Source: Tetrahymena elliotti 4EA (Eukaryota; Ciliophora; Oligohymenophorea; Hymenostomatida; Tetrahymenidae). Taken from it: 64,000 nucleotides of DNA. Where the stretch lies: contig JH720298.1 in NCBI GenBank assembly GCA_000231825.2, positions 660,080-724,079 of the forward strand, read 5' to 3'. A program made the position numbers and the translations under genes. Below the pieces are notes generated by a model that saw only the letters and a program-made list of their open reading frames with translations, made no database searches and had not been told where the DNA came from. Positions within the stretch are counted from its first letter, which is position 1, and each line of letters opens with the position of its first letter. Positions 1 to 14,017 of the stretch are shown one piece after another.

Positions 1-1448
1 AAGAAAGATAAGGATAACTATTTGCTGTCTAAACAAATAAAAAAATATATTTATTAGATTAAGTTTAAATGAAAGGAATATTTACTTGCTCCATAGCTCA
101 GATTTATGCTTTTATTTTTCTGAAAATTTAATCTATAAAAAAATCTTTTATCTTCTTTAATTAATATTATCATTTATATTGAAATAAATAAATCTTTTAC
201 AAAACAAATAATCAAATACTATTTTTGATAAGAAAGGTTTTGATCCTATTAATTTATTTTACAAAAATAAAAAAGATACTCAATAAAATACCTTTTGTTA
301 CATATAGTTTTAATAATTACTAATAATATTATTCTAAATTCTGTCTAAAATTAAACTTTAAAAGCAGGCCCATTTTTTAAAATTTAAGAAAAAATCGTAT
401 GTTGACAGCAAAATATTATTAAATATCATAGATTTTGAATATTAATTTCATTCATGTATAAATATATATAGAGTAGTTACCTCCTCTTAGAATTTTACTC
501 ATTTACATCACTCGCTACATGCAAGTAATACTTATTCATTAGTTTTAGTTTATTTATTAGTTAATTTCATAATAAATTATTTGTTGAATATTACGAGTTT
601 GTAGGTCTTAATGAATTAAAATGAGTTTTGTTTTTTTAAAAATTTAACAAATTGATAAAGAGGTTTTCCAATTAACAAAATCTGAAAATTTAATATGTTT
701 AGAATATTTTTCATTACTATCTGCTGAGTGCCTAATTTGTTTTTAAATAAATCTATTAAAGTTAATTATCAAATTATCAAATTTTTGGAGAAAAATGATA
801 TTATTAAAATAATTGAATTAAAAAATAATAATTTAAATGTTCGAAAGAGTAAAAAAATAATGATTTTAAATAAATGAAAATTAATTCTTTTTGCAAAACT
901 TAAATTTCTTTTTAAAAAATATGTTGCCAGAATTTTCATCTGCTTTCAAGATTCTATTAATTTAAATTTAGTAATAATTATTACAAGTCATCTCTTAAAT
1001 AGAAAAAATGCTTCCTTTTTTTTAAGAACTTTCGATAATATTTAATAAATAAAACATTAAGATTTATAAAAAACACCTAAAACATAATAAAAATAATTAC
1101 CATGTAAGAACAGAATTTAAGTATCTTTATTATTTAATTGATCTGTTTATAAAATGAAAAATGATGATTTAAATAAATAGATATTTGAAATTATATTTAA
1201 AAGTATGTTTTTTTGATTTATTGATGTGTCATTTCATAATTTACTAGGAAACTGAAAGAAAATTGTAAAGAGAGATCGCTATTACAAACTATTATGATTT
1301 AATATTGAGTAAGTTAAGTAAATAAACAATAAATTCATTCAAATTATATTCTAGAAGTAATCATTAGAAGTAAATTAAATTATCTAAATTACATTAAATT
1401 TTGTAGGTTTAAATAATTAAGAAAATAGATATATTATTTAGATATTTA
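1..1448. other. Spacer, no gene recognised
   Basis: This is A/T-dominated sequence with frequent TGA in all frames I followed. I saw no domain-like peptide, RNA gene or sharp repeat. The left edge may include the 3' flank of an unseen upstream gene. Confidence 0.5.
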
Positions 1449-2966
1449 ATGAATTAGGGAGATTAGATAATTGTTGAGTGGAAGCATTACGAGCTAAAGA
1501 CATTTAGAATTTTATTGACATCTGTATTTTTGCTTTATAGGATTTTTACAGTAGTTGGTCTCTGCAAATTGTTTTTAGACTAGTATTATAAGACTTTTGC
1601 TTTATTACTTATCAGCCATATTGTCCAATTATCTGTTTAATCTAATATAATTTATTCTAGTTTTCTAAATAAAATTAATGCTCAAGCTATATTTTGGGAA
1701 ATACTTTATTGGATACCAAGAGATAGAGAGCATTAACTGGATTTATTGAAAAATCAACCTTTTGGATAAACTATTAAAGTTTTCATACCTTTAATTGAAA
1801 ATTTAGCATTTCTCTCAATAATAGTGTTCAACTACAAAAATCAAAGTGTAGTTTACTTAATTGCTCAAATGACTAGTTCTTTCCTCTTTTGCTTTTTAAT
1901 TGAGATTGATAATTACAGGTAAAAGAGCTTCTTTTAGACTGTATTGAGCTGTGGATTTAAATTTACTATGATGAATGTCTTTTTTGGATATTTTTTGATA
2001 TGTCATCGCTCTAATTGGATCTATATATACGATATCATAATCTTGATTATCTCTTTTGGAATTATTTGCTCAAACAATTTCTCTCACAGGCTTTTAAAGT
2101 TTGGATATAAGAATGACAGACTTGATAGTCGTTTAGTATAGCTTGTTCAAACAGGTTTAATAGTGCATAATTTTGGTTTTTATTCAGAATTTAAAGTAGG
2201 TAGCAATGATGAAAAAGAGTAATAAATGCTTGATTAAACAAATATTTTATGTGGGATGCAAGTGTTTTAACTGTGCATATTCATTTTATTTGATAATCTA
2301 GTCAATGAAAGAGTGGAAAATGATATATTTAGGATGATTCTTCATTTTTACTTGATATTAATAGTATACTATTTGGCAAAAGTATTTAGCTGGTTCATTA
2401 ATTACATCTACTATGGCCCCTTTAGAAGGGCTATCCAGATTGATTGTTTAGATATAATAAATATGTCTATGAAGCAAATAGAAAGAAATTATTTCCGTTT
2501 CAACTCTCTCCAAGTGAGTGCTACTATTTATATTAAAAACTTTTTACCTTCTTAATTTGAAAAGTTGTTCTCTTATCTACTCAAACAAGATATTAATTTA
2601 AATGTTTTTCTTGAAGGAAATCTCAAGTTGAATTACTTTCAAACTAAAAAAATTGAAGGAATAATTAAATTGAGATTGATGAATAATGAATTTACTATCC
2701 AAGTAGTTAATTAAATCATTCTAAACAAGCACTACAAGTTCATGTATTCCCTATAAGTTAGCAGCCAAAACTAAGATCTCATTCTCTAAAATTTTGTCAA
2801 GAATTATGAAATAATCCCTAACATATTATTAAAAGACAGCTAGCTAAATAACTCTATCCTATTTATTGCTACTGAAGTAGTCAAAATTTCTCTTTATAAT
2901 AAACTCATAAAAGATGAAATGAGTTTTGACCCTAAATAAATTTACTATGACTTATTTGATTTTTGA
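1449..2966 (+). CDS. Multi-pass membrane protein, array copy 1
   Basis: Read with TAA/TAG as Gln, this is one exon of 505 residues ending at TGA 2964-2966. I do not recognise the family. The N-terminal two thirds hold about six hydrophobic stretches with a CHRS motif and an FGYKND motif. A GPFRRA motif follows, then IERNYFRF near residue 345, where a more soluble C-terminal region of about 155 residues begins. That region contains NYEIIPN and ends DPKQIYYDLFDF. The start is the ATG that gives a length matching the sibling copies (500-513 residues). It heads an array of six same-strand paralogues separated by about 0.4-1.4 kb. Function and ligand are unknown. A membrane sensor or channel-like role would be a guess. 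Confidence 0.82.
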
Positions 2967-3935
2967 ATTTAAAAAATATTATTTTATTTATATGATTACT
3001 AGTTTATTGTGTTTAAATTATTCTTTTATTTCCAATACTCATCTAAATAAATATTAATTACTACTTCTCATTTTTTATCCTCAAAAAGTTATTCATTCAA
3101 AATGTCAAAAAAGAATAAGAAAAAGATTTCATTGTTATTTAAAATTATCACATTTTCCCATTTTTAAACTTAAATTTTAGTCTTTACTAATATTATCTGT
3201 TCAAATATAAGAAATTCCAATTTAACAAATTAAGAAATCAAAAAAATAGATTAGAGAATGTTCATCAATGTCTAATTTAAATTTTATTAGTGATTATTTA
3301 AATGATTTAAATTTTAAGTATTTTTTTATAAAATAATTAAAAATTACTGAACTTTTTAATTTTAATTGTGTATTTTTACATTTAAATTGCTTTTCCTTTA
3401 ATATGAATAATGATTTACATTCAAATTTGAAGGGAGGAAAAGCATTCAAAATAATTTGATTGGCTTTTGATTTTAATATATTTGATAAATCCAATAAACT
3501 CAATTTCAAGATATTAATATCGGGTTTAATTTACATATATAATAATAAATCAGTTTTTATTCATTGATCAAAAATATTTATGTAACTAAATAAATAATTT
3601 TGTCTATATTTATTAGATTTTAACTTAACTATTTTTATTATTTTCAAAATTGTAATTTAAATTATTTTGAATATTTAAAAAAAATAAGATTTCATTTATT
3701 ATTCAGATTAAATTTTATAAATGTTTAATTTTAGAAAAAATGAAGAAAAAGGAGCTTTTTGATATTTTTAAAAATAATAAAAATGTTTTATGGTTATTTT
3801 AAATTTGTTTAAATTTACCATGATTATTTAATGTTATTTGTTTATGTGAAAATAATAGAATGAAATAGATTGTTAATTAATTCTTTGATAAGTTTTTAAA
3901 AATTTCTAATTGAAAAAAGTTTAGTTTTAGGAAAA
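2967..3935. other. Spacer between array copies 1 and 2
   Basis: This is low-complexity A/T-rich sequence with no TGA-free frame resembling the flanking family. I see no second gene. Confidence 0.5.
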
Positions 3936-5556
3936 ATGTATGAGGTAAAAACTCAGAACTAAATAGTGGCAGCAATATGCGTTTTAAGTAGAGTGTTTAG
4001 CTTTGCATTGATAATACATTATTTTAAATCAAATATGATTTAGCAAGCCAATTTAATTATACTATCTTAAATTTATTTCATATTGGCGAATGTATAAAGA
4101 TTGTTATTTAATCTTAGACAAAAAGGAAGTTTTTAATTAGAGGTTATAAACTTTATGCCTAACCCTCTTTACCAAAATTTAGTAGATGTAGTCAAACAAT
4201 CAATCGATTACTAAATTTAGACTGCTCTTAAAGTATATGAAAATTTAGCCTTACACTACATACTTATCTATTAAGATTATTAGTATTTCACTTAAATTAC
4301 TTTAATATTGAATACATTCACGTTATTCATACTAATGCATATTTAGTATAGCTCTTAAATGCCTCTTAAGATATTTTTAGTCAATATCTTTATTAACGTA
4401 AGTATATTCCATATTATAATAGGATACCTCTTTCTTCTCTAAAGCTTCACTTTAATTTGTGTAAAAATTAACAATAATTTTAATTTCATTTTTTCGTAAA
4501 ACATTTTTAAATTTATTTTTTTAAATTAATCTAATTTTTAATTTTAATCTAAATAATCAAATATTTTTTTTAAAATAGATAATATTTTCTATATTTTTGA
4601 TAGGACATTCAAAGTCACTTTCATGCTACTTTTTGTCTATAGGGAATTCTAATGACGTGATTGATAAAAAAATATACACAATTCTTCCTTATAAAATGAT
4701 TTTGTATTTTGCAGGTGTCAGACTAAGAAAATTTTACTCTTCTAATGATCTAAATGATCCAAATCACTTTTATAACATGATATCGGGGATTTAAGTGGTT
4801 TACTTGATATGCCTATCAGCAACTGATTTAATTTGTTAATAAGAAATAAAAGATAACAGATATAGACTCTTTCTTTTTGGGTGTTAATTCTTACTCATTT
4901 ACTATTTTTTGGTTGTATTAGTTCAGTTTTTTAATATCATTAAATATGGACCTTATAAGAGAAGAATTAAATTAAATTGTTAAAAATTAATTGAATTTTC
5001 TGAAAATGAAATTGAAAGAAAATATTTTGGATTTAAAAAAATGCAAAAATTAATTATCATTGAAATTTAAAATTTCTAACATGATTAATTCTTGAAAATT
5101 ATGCCTTAAATTATTTCTTTGATAAAAGATAATAAAACTTTAAAGCTATTTGTAGAAGAAAATCAATAGATGCATAGTTCAATATAAACTTTTGACAATA
5201 TAATTGTGAGTTTGCTTTTAAATGAATCATCACTTGTTAAGTTATTGATAAAACAGCTTTCTTGCTATGATTTTAATTAAAAATACTTTGACATATCTTA
5301 AAATGTTTAACAATTTAATCTTATCATTTAATAGTGCATAGAAAACTATAAAATTATCCCTAATATTATGAGTGAAAGCCTTTCGATTAATAATCAAATA
5401 TATTATTAATTACCTGCTGGACATTTCTAATCTTGTGATAAACTTAGATCTTTTAAGATTGAAGTTATGAAAATACTAATTTTCAATTAATTTATCAAAT
5501 CTGAAATGGACTTTTAACCCTAACAAATTTATTATGATTTATTAGATATCTAATGA
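3936..5556 (+). CDS. Multi-pass membrane protein, array copy 2 (one intron)
   Basis: There are two exons, 3936-4460 and 4579-5556, joined in phase 0 across a 118-bp GT-AG intron (4461-4578). The product is 500 residues. Exon 1 gives hydrophobic segments. Exon 2 gives the family hallmarks: KYGPYKRR, IERKYFGF, NYKIIPNI and the tail QPQQIYYDLLDIQ before TGA. The intron is supported because exon 1 runs into TGA in its own frame soon after the splice site, while the downstream frame carries the conserved half. It is the only array member in which I found an intron. The family is not recognised, and it is probably an integral membrane protein with a cytosolic or lumenal C-terminal region. Confidence 0.8.
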
Positions 5557-6585
5557 AAATTAATTTTTTTAAATTAAATAGTGATGTTGTTTATTTTTTA
5601 AGTGATCTAGTTTTTATTGTTTTTTTAATTAGGTAAAACTAATTCTTATTTTGATTGGTTGAGATCTCTAGACTATCAAAATGATCATAAATTAGCTTAT
5701 CTGAAATTAAATATTGACTAAGTGTACTCTTTTTACTTTAATAATACTTCTAAATATTTATATTTATTGATAGTAACTGTATTTAAATAAATTTAATAAC
5801 AACATTAACTACTAAGCTTTATTTTTATTTTTTAAATAAAAATCAAAATACTTTAAATTTTAATTAAATACATTTTAAAATAAATTTAAAAAAGTAAAGA
5901 AGATTTAAAGATTTATATTATTAATTAATTTACAAACTTGAATTAAAAAAGATTTATTTGATGTGGATGAACTTTATTTACTCAAAGAGTAGAAAATTTG
6001 ATGATAATTTATAAATTAATCAGAAGAGTAAACTATTTTTTATCAAAATACCATAATACCTCGAAAATTATGATTAGAGTAGAGTGTTGACCAGAAATCA
6101 CCTATTTTTTTTAAATGCATTATTTCTGGATTGAGTTATCAATCTTAATAAAATTTAAATTTAATAAATTTTACAGTAAATTATTTTAATCCAATTTTAA
6201 CAAACCTTAATTCTTATTGAATATCTCTATTTTCAAAAAGATTTCTCATTAATTTAAATTACACATTTTATTTTAAATAAGAAAGTAAAGTCTAATAAAT
6301 AATTTTTTTAGAATTTTAAATAAAAATTTGTTACAGAATTTATTCATTTTAAGCCAAAATGATTTTTTAATTTTTTTATCCTTTGAAAAAATGAGCAATC
6401 ATTTTGGTTTTACCAAATAATTGATAACAAAAAATTTAAAAAATAAACATTTTAATAAATAAATTAGAATCATAGAGGGATATAAATAAAATTAATTTTG
6501 TCTTCAGATTTATTTAATCTTAATTTACAAGAATATGCATTTCAAATAAAAAAAAATTCAGTTTACAATAAAAATAAAATTTGAA
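5557..6585. other. Spacer between array copies 2 and 3
   Basis: This is A/T-rich sequence without a recognisable coding frame or repeat. Confidence 0.5.
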
Positions 6586-8103
6586 ATGAAAAAAGGGCAA
6601 TTTGAAAAAGAAAACAAAAAGATTATAGCAGCTTGCTACTTATCTGGATTAATAGGATTACTATACAGATACTATTAATATACAACAATAATGCAATTAT
6701 TTGAGGAGAACTTCACTCTGACATATATCTTGATGATCATTCATTTTATTTTAGGATCTGTTTATCCATTTTTAGCAAATTTATTTAGAAGTAATGGAAA
6801 ACATTTGATTGATTTGATTTTAGATTTTTTTTATTTTAAAGAAACAAATAAGTTTTTAACAAGCGCATAATACTTTGAAAGATTTAGATTGGGAGACATT
6901 TTATTAAAATTAGAATCCAAAGTCTTTATGTATTAGCTGATATTTTATGAAAGTAGATAGAATTATACATTTATTATAACTTGGGTGTTAACTTCACTTT
7001 TAGTTAATATTATAAAATATATAGATTACAAGTAATCTAGCTATGTTTTTAACATCTATCATTAGAATTTTTTGATAAGCTTTGCTAGAAACAATTTGAT
7101 ATTTGGATTATATTTACTATGTCATAAATACTCTTACTTTTATATCTACTATTTGATAATTTTTCTGATAATATATGCTTAGAATTACTCAAATTGGTTT
7201 TAAAATAATATTATCAAGTTAGGATATAATTGGGATCATCTTGATTTGCAAGGTTTATTTAAACAATTTGCTCTTTATTTTTAGCTATTAGGATTTTAAG
7301 TATCTCACAATAAACATTTTTAAGCAGTTAATACATAATACAATTTCAAATAGGAGCTTTACTACTAAAAATGCTTAGAGAGTATTTCCATAATACAAAT
7401 TATTATTTTATATGTTTTTGCTGTTGTGATAAACAAAGACGATCATATAATGAAATAAATATTCACAGCTCTACTTCTTTTTTTGCTATTCCATATATTT
7501 AGTTGCTTGAAGTTTTTATATAAATATATAAGATATGGTCCAAATTATAGAGTGATAAACATTAATGGATATTCAATAAGAAATCTAAGCTCAGAAGAAA
7601 TAAACAAATAATATTTTAGGTTTAAATCAAAATAATAATACATATTTGTGGATATATCAAATTTTGACTAAGAATTACTCTATCAGCTGATAATTTAACT
7701 TCTAAACTCAAAAAGATTCTTTTTAATTACTTAAAAATTTGATTACTAATTGAACTAATACAGTCGTATTTTATTTGATTATGATAAAAAGTTTCTAGAA
7801 TTAAACATAAATAGCAAATGGGTAGCCTTAGCAGCTCTAAAAGCCTTAGATAAATTCATAAATGTATTATAATCTATACATATAAATTGTATTTTTGATG
7901 TCGAAGATCTAATTGAATGTTACATTGTTTAAAATCTAGAGATAGTCCCATTCTTGAAAATTTAGATGCAAAATATAAGATTTTAGAATATAATTTAATC
8001 AATTTAAAATGAGATTATGAAATTCATAATCTATCAAAAGTATTTCTAATAATATTTAGTTGTTAATCCTAAATTCGTCTACTATGATTTATGTGATATG
8101 TGA
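6586..8103 (+). CDS. Multi-pass membrane protein, array copy 3
   Basis: This is a single exon of 505 residues. The start ATG (6586) is preceded by an A-rich leader, as is usual in ciliates. It has hydrophobic stretches throughout the first 320 residues, an LLCHKYS motif and a KLGYNWDHL motif. Then come RYGPNYRV, INKQYFRFKS, QNLEIVPF and the tail NPKFVYYDLCDM-stop. The order and spacing match copies 1, 2, 5 and 6. The family is unnamed. It probably has about six transmembrane segments followed by a soluble C-terminal region of about 160 residues that is shared across the array. Confidence 0.85.
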
Positions 8104-8475
8104 AAAATAAATTACCTAGAAATATATTAACATCCATTCATATATCTTTTCAATTTACTTTAGATTTTCATTCTTAATCTTTCTAAAATTATTTTTATTA
8201 TTAAAAAATACAAATTATTTAAGATTTGATGTATAAACTCTTTGGTTTTTTTTATAAAATTTTTAATCTAAATTATGGTGTTTTTTAAAATTTATATTAT
8301 TCTCATTTATATCTTTACTAAAGTATCTATCTCCTTTTCAAAATAACAAATAAATTTCTCAATCTTTTGCAATAATTATTTGTTGAATAAGAAATATTTG
8401 TTAGTTTATCAGGTTTTTGATTATTTATTTTGATTTTAAATTTATTAAAATTAATTTTGATACCTTTAATTGAGA
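8104..8475. other. Shortest spacer in the array
   Basis: There are about 370 bp of A/T-rich DNA between copies 3 and 4, much shorter than the other array spacers. No gene was seen. Confidence 0.5.
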
Positions 8476-10002
8476 ATGAATATGATATTATTTGGATAGT
8501 TTGGGTACTAGAATGCTGAAGAAATAAAAGAAAGCAAAGAAAATTTAGCAAAATTAGCTTATTTAATAGGTGCTTTAGGGTTAACCTTTAGAGTTTTGAT
8601 GTTTTACATGCTAATACTATAATACTAGATAGATTCTTCAGTATTTTACAAAATAATGATACTTTGGTAGATAATAGAAGTAATAATAGTAGTCTTTTAA
8701 AGTTTATCAAATCAATAAAATAAGTTATTTAAAATGATTTTTAAATATATTTACTTTCAAAAAGATAATTCAGATAAAATTATTTAAAAGAATAATATTC
8801 TTATCTTAGGAATACAATCCCTCGTTTTGCTAATTTACTCTGTATTTTATAATCATGAATCATATTATATTGTTTCTTCTACTTAGATAGTTTGTTCATG
8901 TTTATCTACTTTACTGTCTTTAGTAAACAAAGCTGATTTTGTAAAAATTAGAAAGGTTTATAAGATTTATTTGATAAGATTTGTTTAGAAAATACTTGTG
9001 CCGGGGCTATTAATTCAAGGCATTTATCACTCACCTTATATGATTTTAATATACTTTTTAATATTAGCAATTATACTCAAATTTTTTCACTCTAGTCAAT
9101 TTGAAGAAATATTAGTTGCAAAAAAGTTCAAACATGATGAAATAGATAAAAAGATAAAGATTTGCTTTATTTTCAACTTAATAATAAATCTAGTGGGATT
9201 TTCATTAAATCTGCTAGTTATGAATAGAAAATATAATATAAGTTATATTTACTAGAGTAAAGTTAGTTAGTTTTATGAAAAAATGTTTTAAGGAATATTT
9301 TCAATTTAAATAATCATTCTTTTCATTATTTCTATTATACCAAATTATAATAATTAAGCTAGCTTACTTATGAATATTCTATGCATTTGCTTTATAGCTT
9401 TATCAGTTCATTTTAAGGATAATATTTAGTATCTTATTGAAAACATTATAAATGGTCCTTTAATAAGAATTGTCAACATGAATGGTGACTAAATTAAAGA
9501 CTTAACCGAAGAGTAAATGTATTTGGAGTATTATAATTTTAGTTCAAAATAACAGTTTATAGTTGTTAAGGCATAAAATTTCGATACAAAGTTACTTTAG
9601 AGAGCAACATTTTAGCTTATCTAACTTGATAAGAGTTTTAAAATAATTACTCCTTAATCAGATTTTATCTAAATATCTAAGGAATAAAAGTTAATCAGAT
9701 TATTAATTATTTAAAATTGGTTTGCTTAAAGCTGTCTTGATATTTTAAAAAATTGTACAAATTTATTATCAAGTATTGAAATAAAATGCCATACATCCTA
9801 ACAAAATTTAATATCCAATTTTATTCTTTAAAATTTTGAAATGATTCCTCTTATAAAAATCTAATTGAAGGATTAATTTTCTATGCAGTTTATTAACTAA
9901 GTTAAGATTGAATACTTGCGTTTCATAGTATTTAGTAAAATTTAGGCTACTAAGATGACAATAAATCCTAATCAAATATACTATGATCTGCAGGAGCACT
10001 GA
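8476..10002 (+). CDS. Multi-pass membrane protein, array copy 4
   Basis: This is a single exon of 508 residues ending at TGA 10000-10002. Long hydrophobic segments fill the first 330 residues. The family markers are more diverged here: NGPLIRIV, a YLEYYNFSSKQ version of the YFxF motif, QNFEMIPL, and the tail NPNQIYYDLQEH. It lacks an obvious CHRS motif. The 8476 ATG is the first in-frame Met and gives the expected length. Like its siblings it is probably an integral membrane protein of unknown function, and with its changed YFxF motif it may be the most divergent member. Confidence 0.83.
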
Positions 10003-11436
10003 AAATAATCTGAATTAAGCAAAATGTATAAATAAATTAATAATAATCTTTTCCTTTTCCATATATTTGTAAATTCTATTAATATTATTTTAAAGTAAAT
10101 CTATCATGAAATTAATTTAAATTTAAGAAAATATCAACATTTTAATTAAAAATAATGTAATATTTTAGAAACTCAGGAACAGAAGATAGATACTGTATTT
10201 CAGATACCCACTTCAGAAAAAAGTGGAAATTAAAAATTTACATTTAAAAAAATTATCAATTCTGTAAACTATTATTAATTAAATATCTTTTATTAAAATA
10301 AAATAAAATTGTGGGTTATTTGTTATTTTGTACGATGATGTTGTTTCCAAAAAAGTAGTTTAATACACAAATTAAATAACTCTGAATATGAGTTGCCATT
10401 TACAATTTGAAAAAATGTTGATTTGGATAACAAATAAAGAAATTTAAATCAATTTAATAAAACTCAACTAAAAGAATTTAATGGATATTTTTTTCTTATT
10501 TCTTTAATTTAATAATGAACTATTTTTGTTTTTTCATTAAAATAAATTAAACATTTGTGATAAATTATAAAATGTCTTCTGAATTTTTTTTGATGAGATA
10601 ATTGAACTCTATTTATAAATGATTCATTTTATTGAAAAGTGAGCACACAATTTTTTTTATAGCTTTTTCCTCTATTTATTTTAAAAATAATATTTATTTG
10701 AAATGAAAAAGTTGTAAATTAATAAAAAAAATAACTCATCTACATCACAAAATATTTTAAATCATTTTATTTTCATAAATCTGGTTTTATTAGTAGTTAC
10801 CTCTTTAAAAATAATGAATAAAGGGAAGAAGTTTGGGATATTATGGTAAATGAACTAATACATATTTATAAGTTTAATTAACAATTTTGGTAGATATTTG
10901 ATATATTTTGTACTAAAAATATATGAAAATAAACAAATAATGAAAATAGAATAAATTCTTAAAAATAAGTTTAAATTTTGTTTTAATCAAATCATTTTAA
11001 ATATCAAAATATTTAGTAAAAAATGAAATAAAAATTGTTTGAAAGACAAATAAATAATTTAGGTAATATTTACACATTTTTTGAGTGTGTTGATTTATTT
11101 ACGGAATTTTTGTGCAATGATATAGTGCGTATATTACTAGAAATGTAGTAATCTAATTAAATTGAGTTTAAATTATAATTTTGAAATATTTTTGATGGAT
11201 GATACTTACTGAACATAAATGGAAATTAGATGAATAAATTAATCCACATATTCTTTATAACTAAAAAAGAAACAATTAATGAATGAATCAAAAGCAGATC
11301 AATTGTATTTAAATAGAATAATTAAATCTTTAACCAAATATTTGTATAAGAAATTTTATTAAAAAATATTTCTTAGATTTATTAATTAAAAAAAAGATTA
11401 GACTTAATAGATTAAATATAAGTAGAAACAATCATA
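10003..11436. other. Spacer between array copies 4 and 5
   Basis: These 1.4 kb of A/T-rich DNA have short frames only. They are long enough to have once held another copy, but I found no remnant of the YFxF or YYDL motifs. Confidence 0.45.
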
Positions 11437-12951
11437 ATGCCTGCAAAGTTAGAGATAGAGGGAAGAAGTATGGAGTGTTTAAGATTGATAATATCAATTA
11501 CAACTTCCATTTATAGAATCTCAGTTATTTATTCAATAGTCAGCTATATTTAGTAGGATCTTTTAAAGATGGCAATACCTTTAATAATTACTTAGCTATT
11601 TATGATAGGATCTTCAATTTTTGAGATTATTAGCAGCTTTAAACAGCGAAATTTTAAAGACAATTTTCTTAGAGAATTAGTTTATTTGATACCAAGGTTA
11701 GAAAAGAACCAATAAGAGTCATAGTGGCCAAGCTCATTTAGTTTATTATCTAAAGTGTATGGGCATTTTTTAGAAACTATTTATTTAATGGCGATAATAA
11801 TATTTACAGAAAAAACAAGTTTCAATGATTAATTAGTTTAGATTCTCAACTTTTTTTTGCTTGTATTTATTGTGGAATCTTTCTATGTTTAAAATAATGC
11901 AAAATTATTTGAACTTTTGTCAAATATTATTTAGAGATTTGCAGTGAGGAGTTTGTTTCTTGGATAATTTTTGCTTTGCCATAGATCGATATATTTCTTT
12001 GTATTTGATTTGATTGTTGTAGTGTTATTTATTAGTTTTTCTGGTATTGAAGAGTTGTAGCAAAATGCATTCACTTTTGGATATAAGCATGATGAGCTTA
12101 AAGAAAAGCTTTCATCAACTTTTCCAGAAAATCTCATTTTTCCGCCTCTAAGCTTTGGCATTCATTTTATTAAGAATGCTAAAAGTGAAAGAGAAGAGCT
12201 TGATGTTGAGCAAGAAAATATATTTTCAGGAATTTAGGTCATTCATATGGCAGCTATGATTTTTTTTGATTTTATATTCAATAATTGGGAGTAGAATAAA
12301 ACTTTTAGATGCATCCTTCATATTTACATAATCATCCTTTGTTATTAATTTATAAAATCTCTTGTCTGGCTCTATAAATGTTTTATGTATGGACCAATTG
12401 TAAGAACTTTAATTATAGGCTGTTAGGATATAGCCTTTTTAAGTGATGCAGAAATTGAAAAATAATACTTCCGCTTTAAGTCTTTATAAAAGATTATTAT
12501 CCTGAAGTTCTAGAACTTCTAAGCGTACTAGTTAAAAAGAATAGTAAGATTTCTTATGCAAACAAAAAAGCAGTTTAACATATTAATGAACTGTGAAAAC
12601 TTTGAAGATGAGTTTATTATGATTAAAAGTGAAAATGTTATCTAATTGAATATCTAAAATATTGAATTTACTTCTACAATAGTTTCTTTGATAACAGAAC
12701 TTCAATATTATGAACTGCCAATTCAACTAAATGTTTCCGAAACAGTAACTTAATTCAAAGAAAAGTTTCTCCTCAACGAGTTTGTATAAAATTACTAAAT
12801 AATTCCAAATTTAACAGAATACAGTGATGTTAATTCGAATATACTCAATTTTTAGAGGATAATTTTACATTCAATTGCTTTCAAAAAACACATTTAAAGT
12901 GAACTTAACTTTATGCCCTAGCAAATCTTTTATGATATTTTTGATGAGTGA
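11437..12951 (+). CDS. Multi-pass membrane protein, array copy 5
   Basis: This is a single exon of 504 residues. It is closest in appearance to copy 1: both have LCHRS after a transmembrane stretch, then FGYKHDEL, then MYGPIVRT, IEKQYFRFKSLQ, NYQIIPNL and a terminal MPQQIFYDIFDE. The start ATG CCT at 11437 follows an A-rich leader. The first 330 residues alternate hydrophobic helices with short polar loops. The C-terminal 160 residues are mixed and look soluble. Function is unknown. Confidence 0.85.
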
Positions 12952-14017
12952 AATCTAATTGAATAAGAAAGATAAAAATTCATTCATTCATTAATTTTAT
13001 TTTCAATTTAATTCTATGTAACAATATGTAATAAGAATGATTCAAAGTGAAATGTTACTTCTTACATAGTCTATTTATTAGGAAATGCTTTTGAGATAAA
13101 AAATTAGTAAGTTCAAGAGATCTATCTATAAATTGAATTTTTTTATTAAAATTAAATTAACCAGAGAAAATTCACAATAATTTTCAAAATAAATAAATAA
13201 AAAAAAATAGTTTGAATTAGAATATTTACTATACAGTAATAATAGAAAATTACATCAAAATAATTAATAAATGAATTGGTGAAAATATTCAACTAATTCC
13301 ACAAAATTTCTATTTTTAAGTGATAAATAATAACTTAAATCAATGTTAAAATTCAGAATGTTCTGAATAATTTTATATTGTTAATAAATTAAAAATTTTG
13401 ATTGTTATCAAAAATTATCAAAAGCTAATAAGGTATCACCGAGCAAAAATATGTTTAAATTTTCAAAATATTTATCTATTTTAGTAATTTTTATCCTAAT
13501 AAAAATAAATTAATAAATTTTGACTTGGTGGCGAGTTTCAAATCTGTATTTAATTTGTAGATTTTATAAATATTTTGTTCAACATTATTAGTTTTTACAC
13601 CAATTACTATTTCTTTTTTTTCAAAAAAAAATATTTTATAAAAATGAAATTAATCAATAGAAAAGTGATTACGTTAAATGATAGATTTGATTTAAATATC
13701 ATTTTAGCATGTTCAATCAGAGAGAAGTAGAATAAATGCAAGCAAGTTTTCAAAGTTTTTATTGGAAAGGTTTAGATTACTTAAAGCGTATAATTAAGAT
13801 AAAATTTATAAAACAAATAATAAATAGTTAAATAGAAATGAAAACGCAATTTCGATATGTATTTTAAATTATTGCTAGCATCATCTGTTTGTATAAATGA
13901 CATATTTGCTATCAAATCAAAATTTAAAGATATAAGAATATAAATAGACATCAAAAAAATCAATTAATTCTTGCTAAGATAACAAATAAATTAATTTATT
14001 AACTAGAGATACTCAAT
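12952..14017. other. Spacer between array copies 5 and 6
   Basis: This is A/T-rich DNA. The only item of note is a 65-residue frame, listed separately. Confidence 0.5.
13644..13841 (+). CDS. Possible small protein, 65 residues
   Basis: An ATG opens a 66-codon frame (including the stop) when TAA/TAG are Gln. It begins MKLINRKVITLNDRFDLN and ends in a Q/K-rich stretch before TGA. It has no recognised domain and no signal peptide. The length is within what chance allows in TGA-poor DNA, so it is a candidate only. It could also be 5' leader sequence of array copy 6. Confidence 0.2.

Noticed and set aside
650..680. AAAGAGGTT as a possible Tetrahymena chromosome breakage sequence
   Set aside because: The known 15-bp element reads AAAGAGGTTGGTTTA on this strand. 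Here it continues TTCCA, so it does not match.
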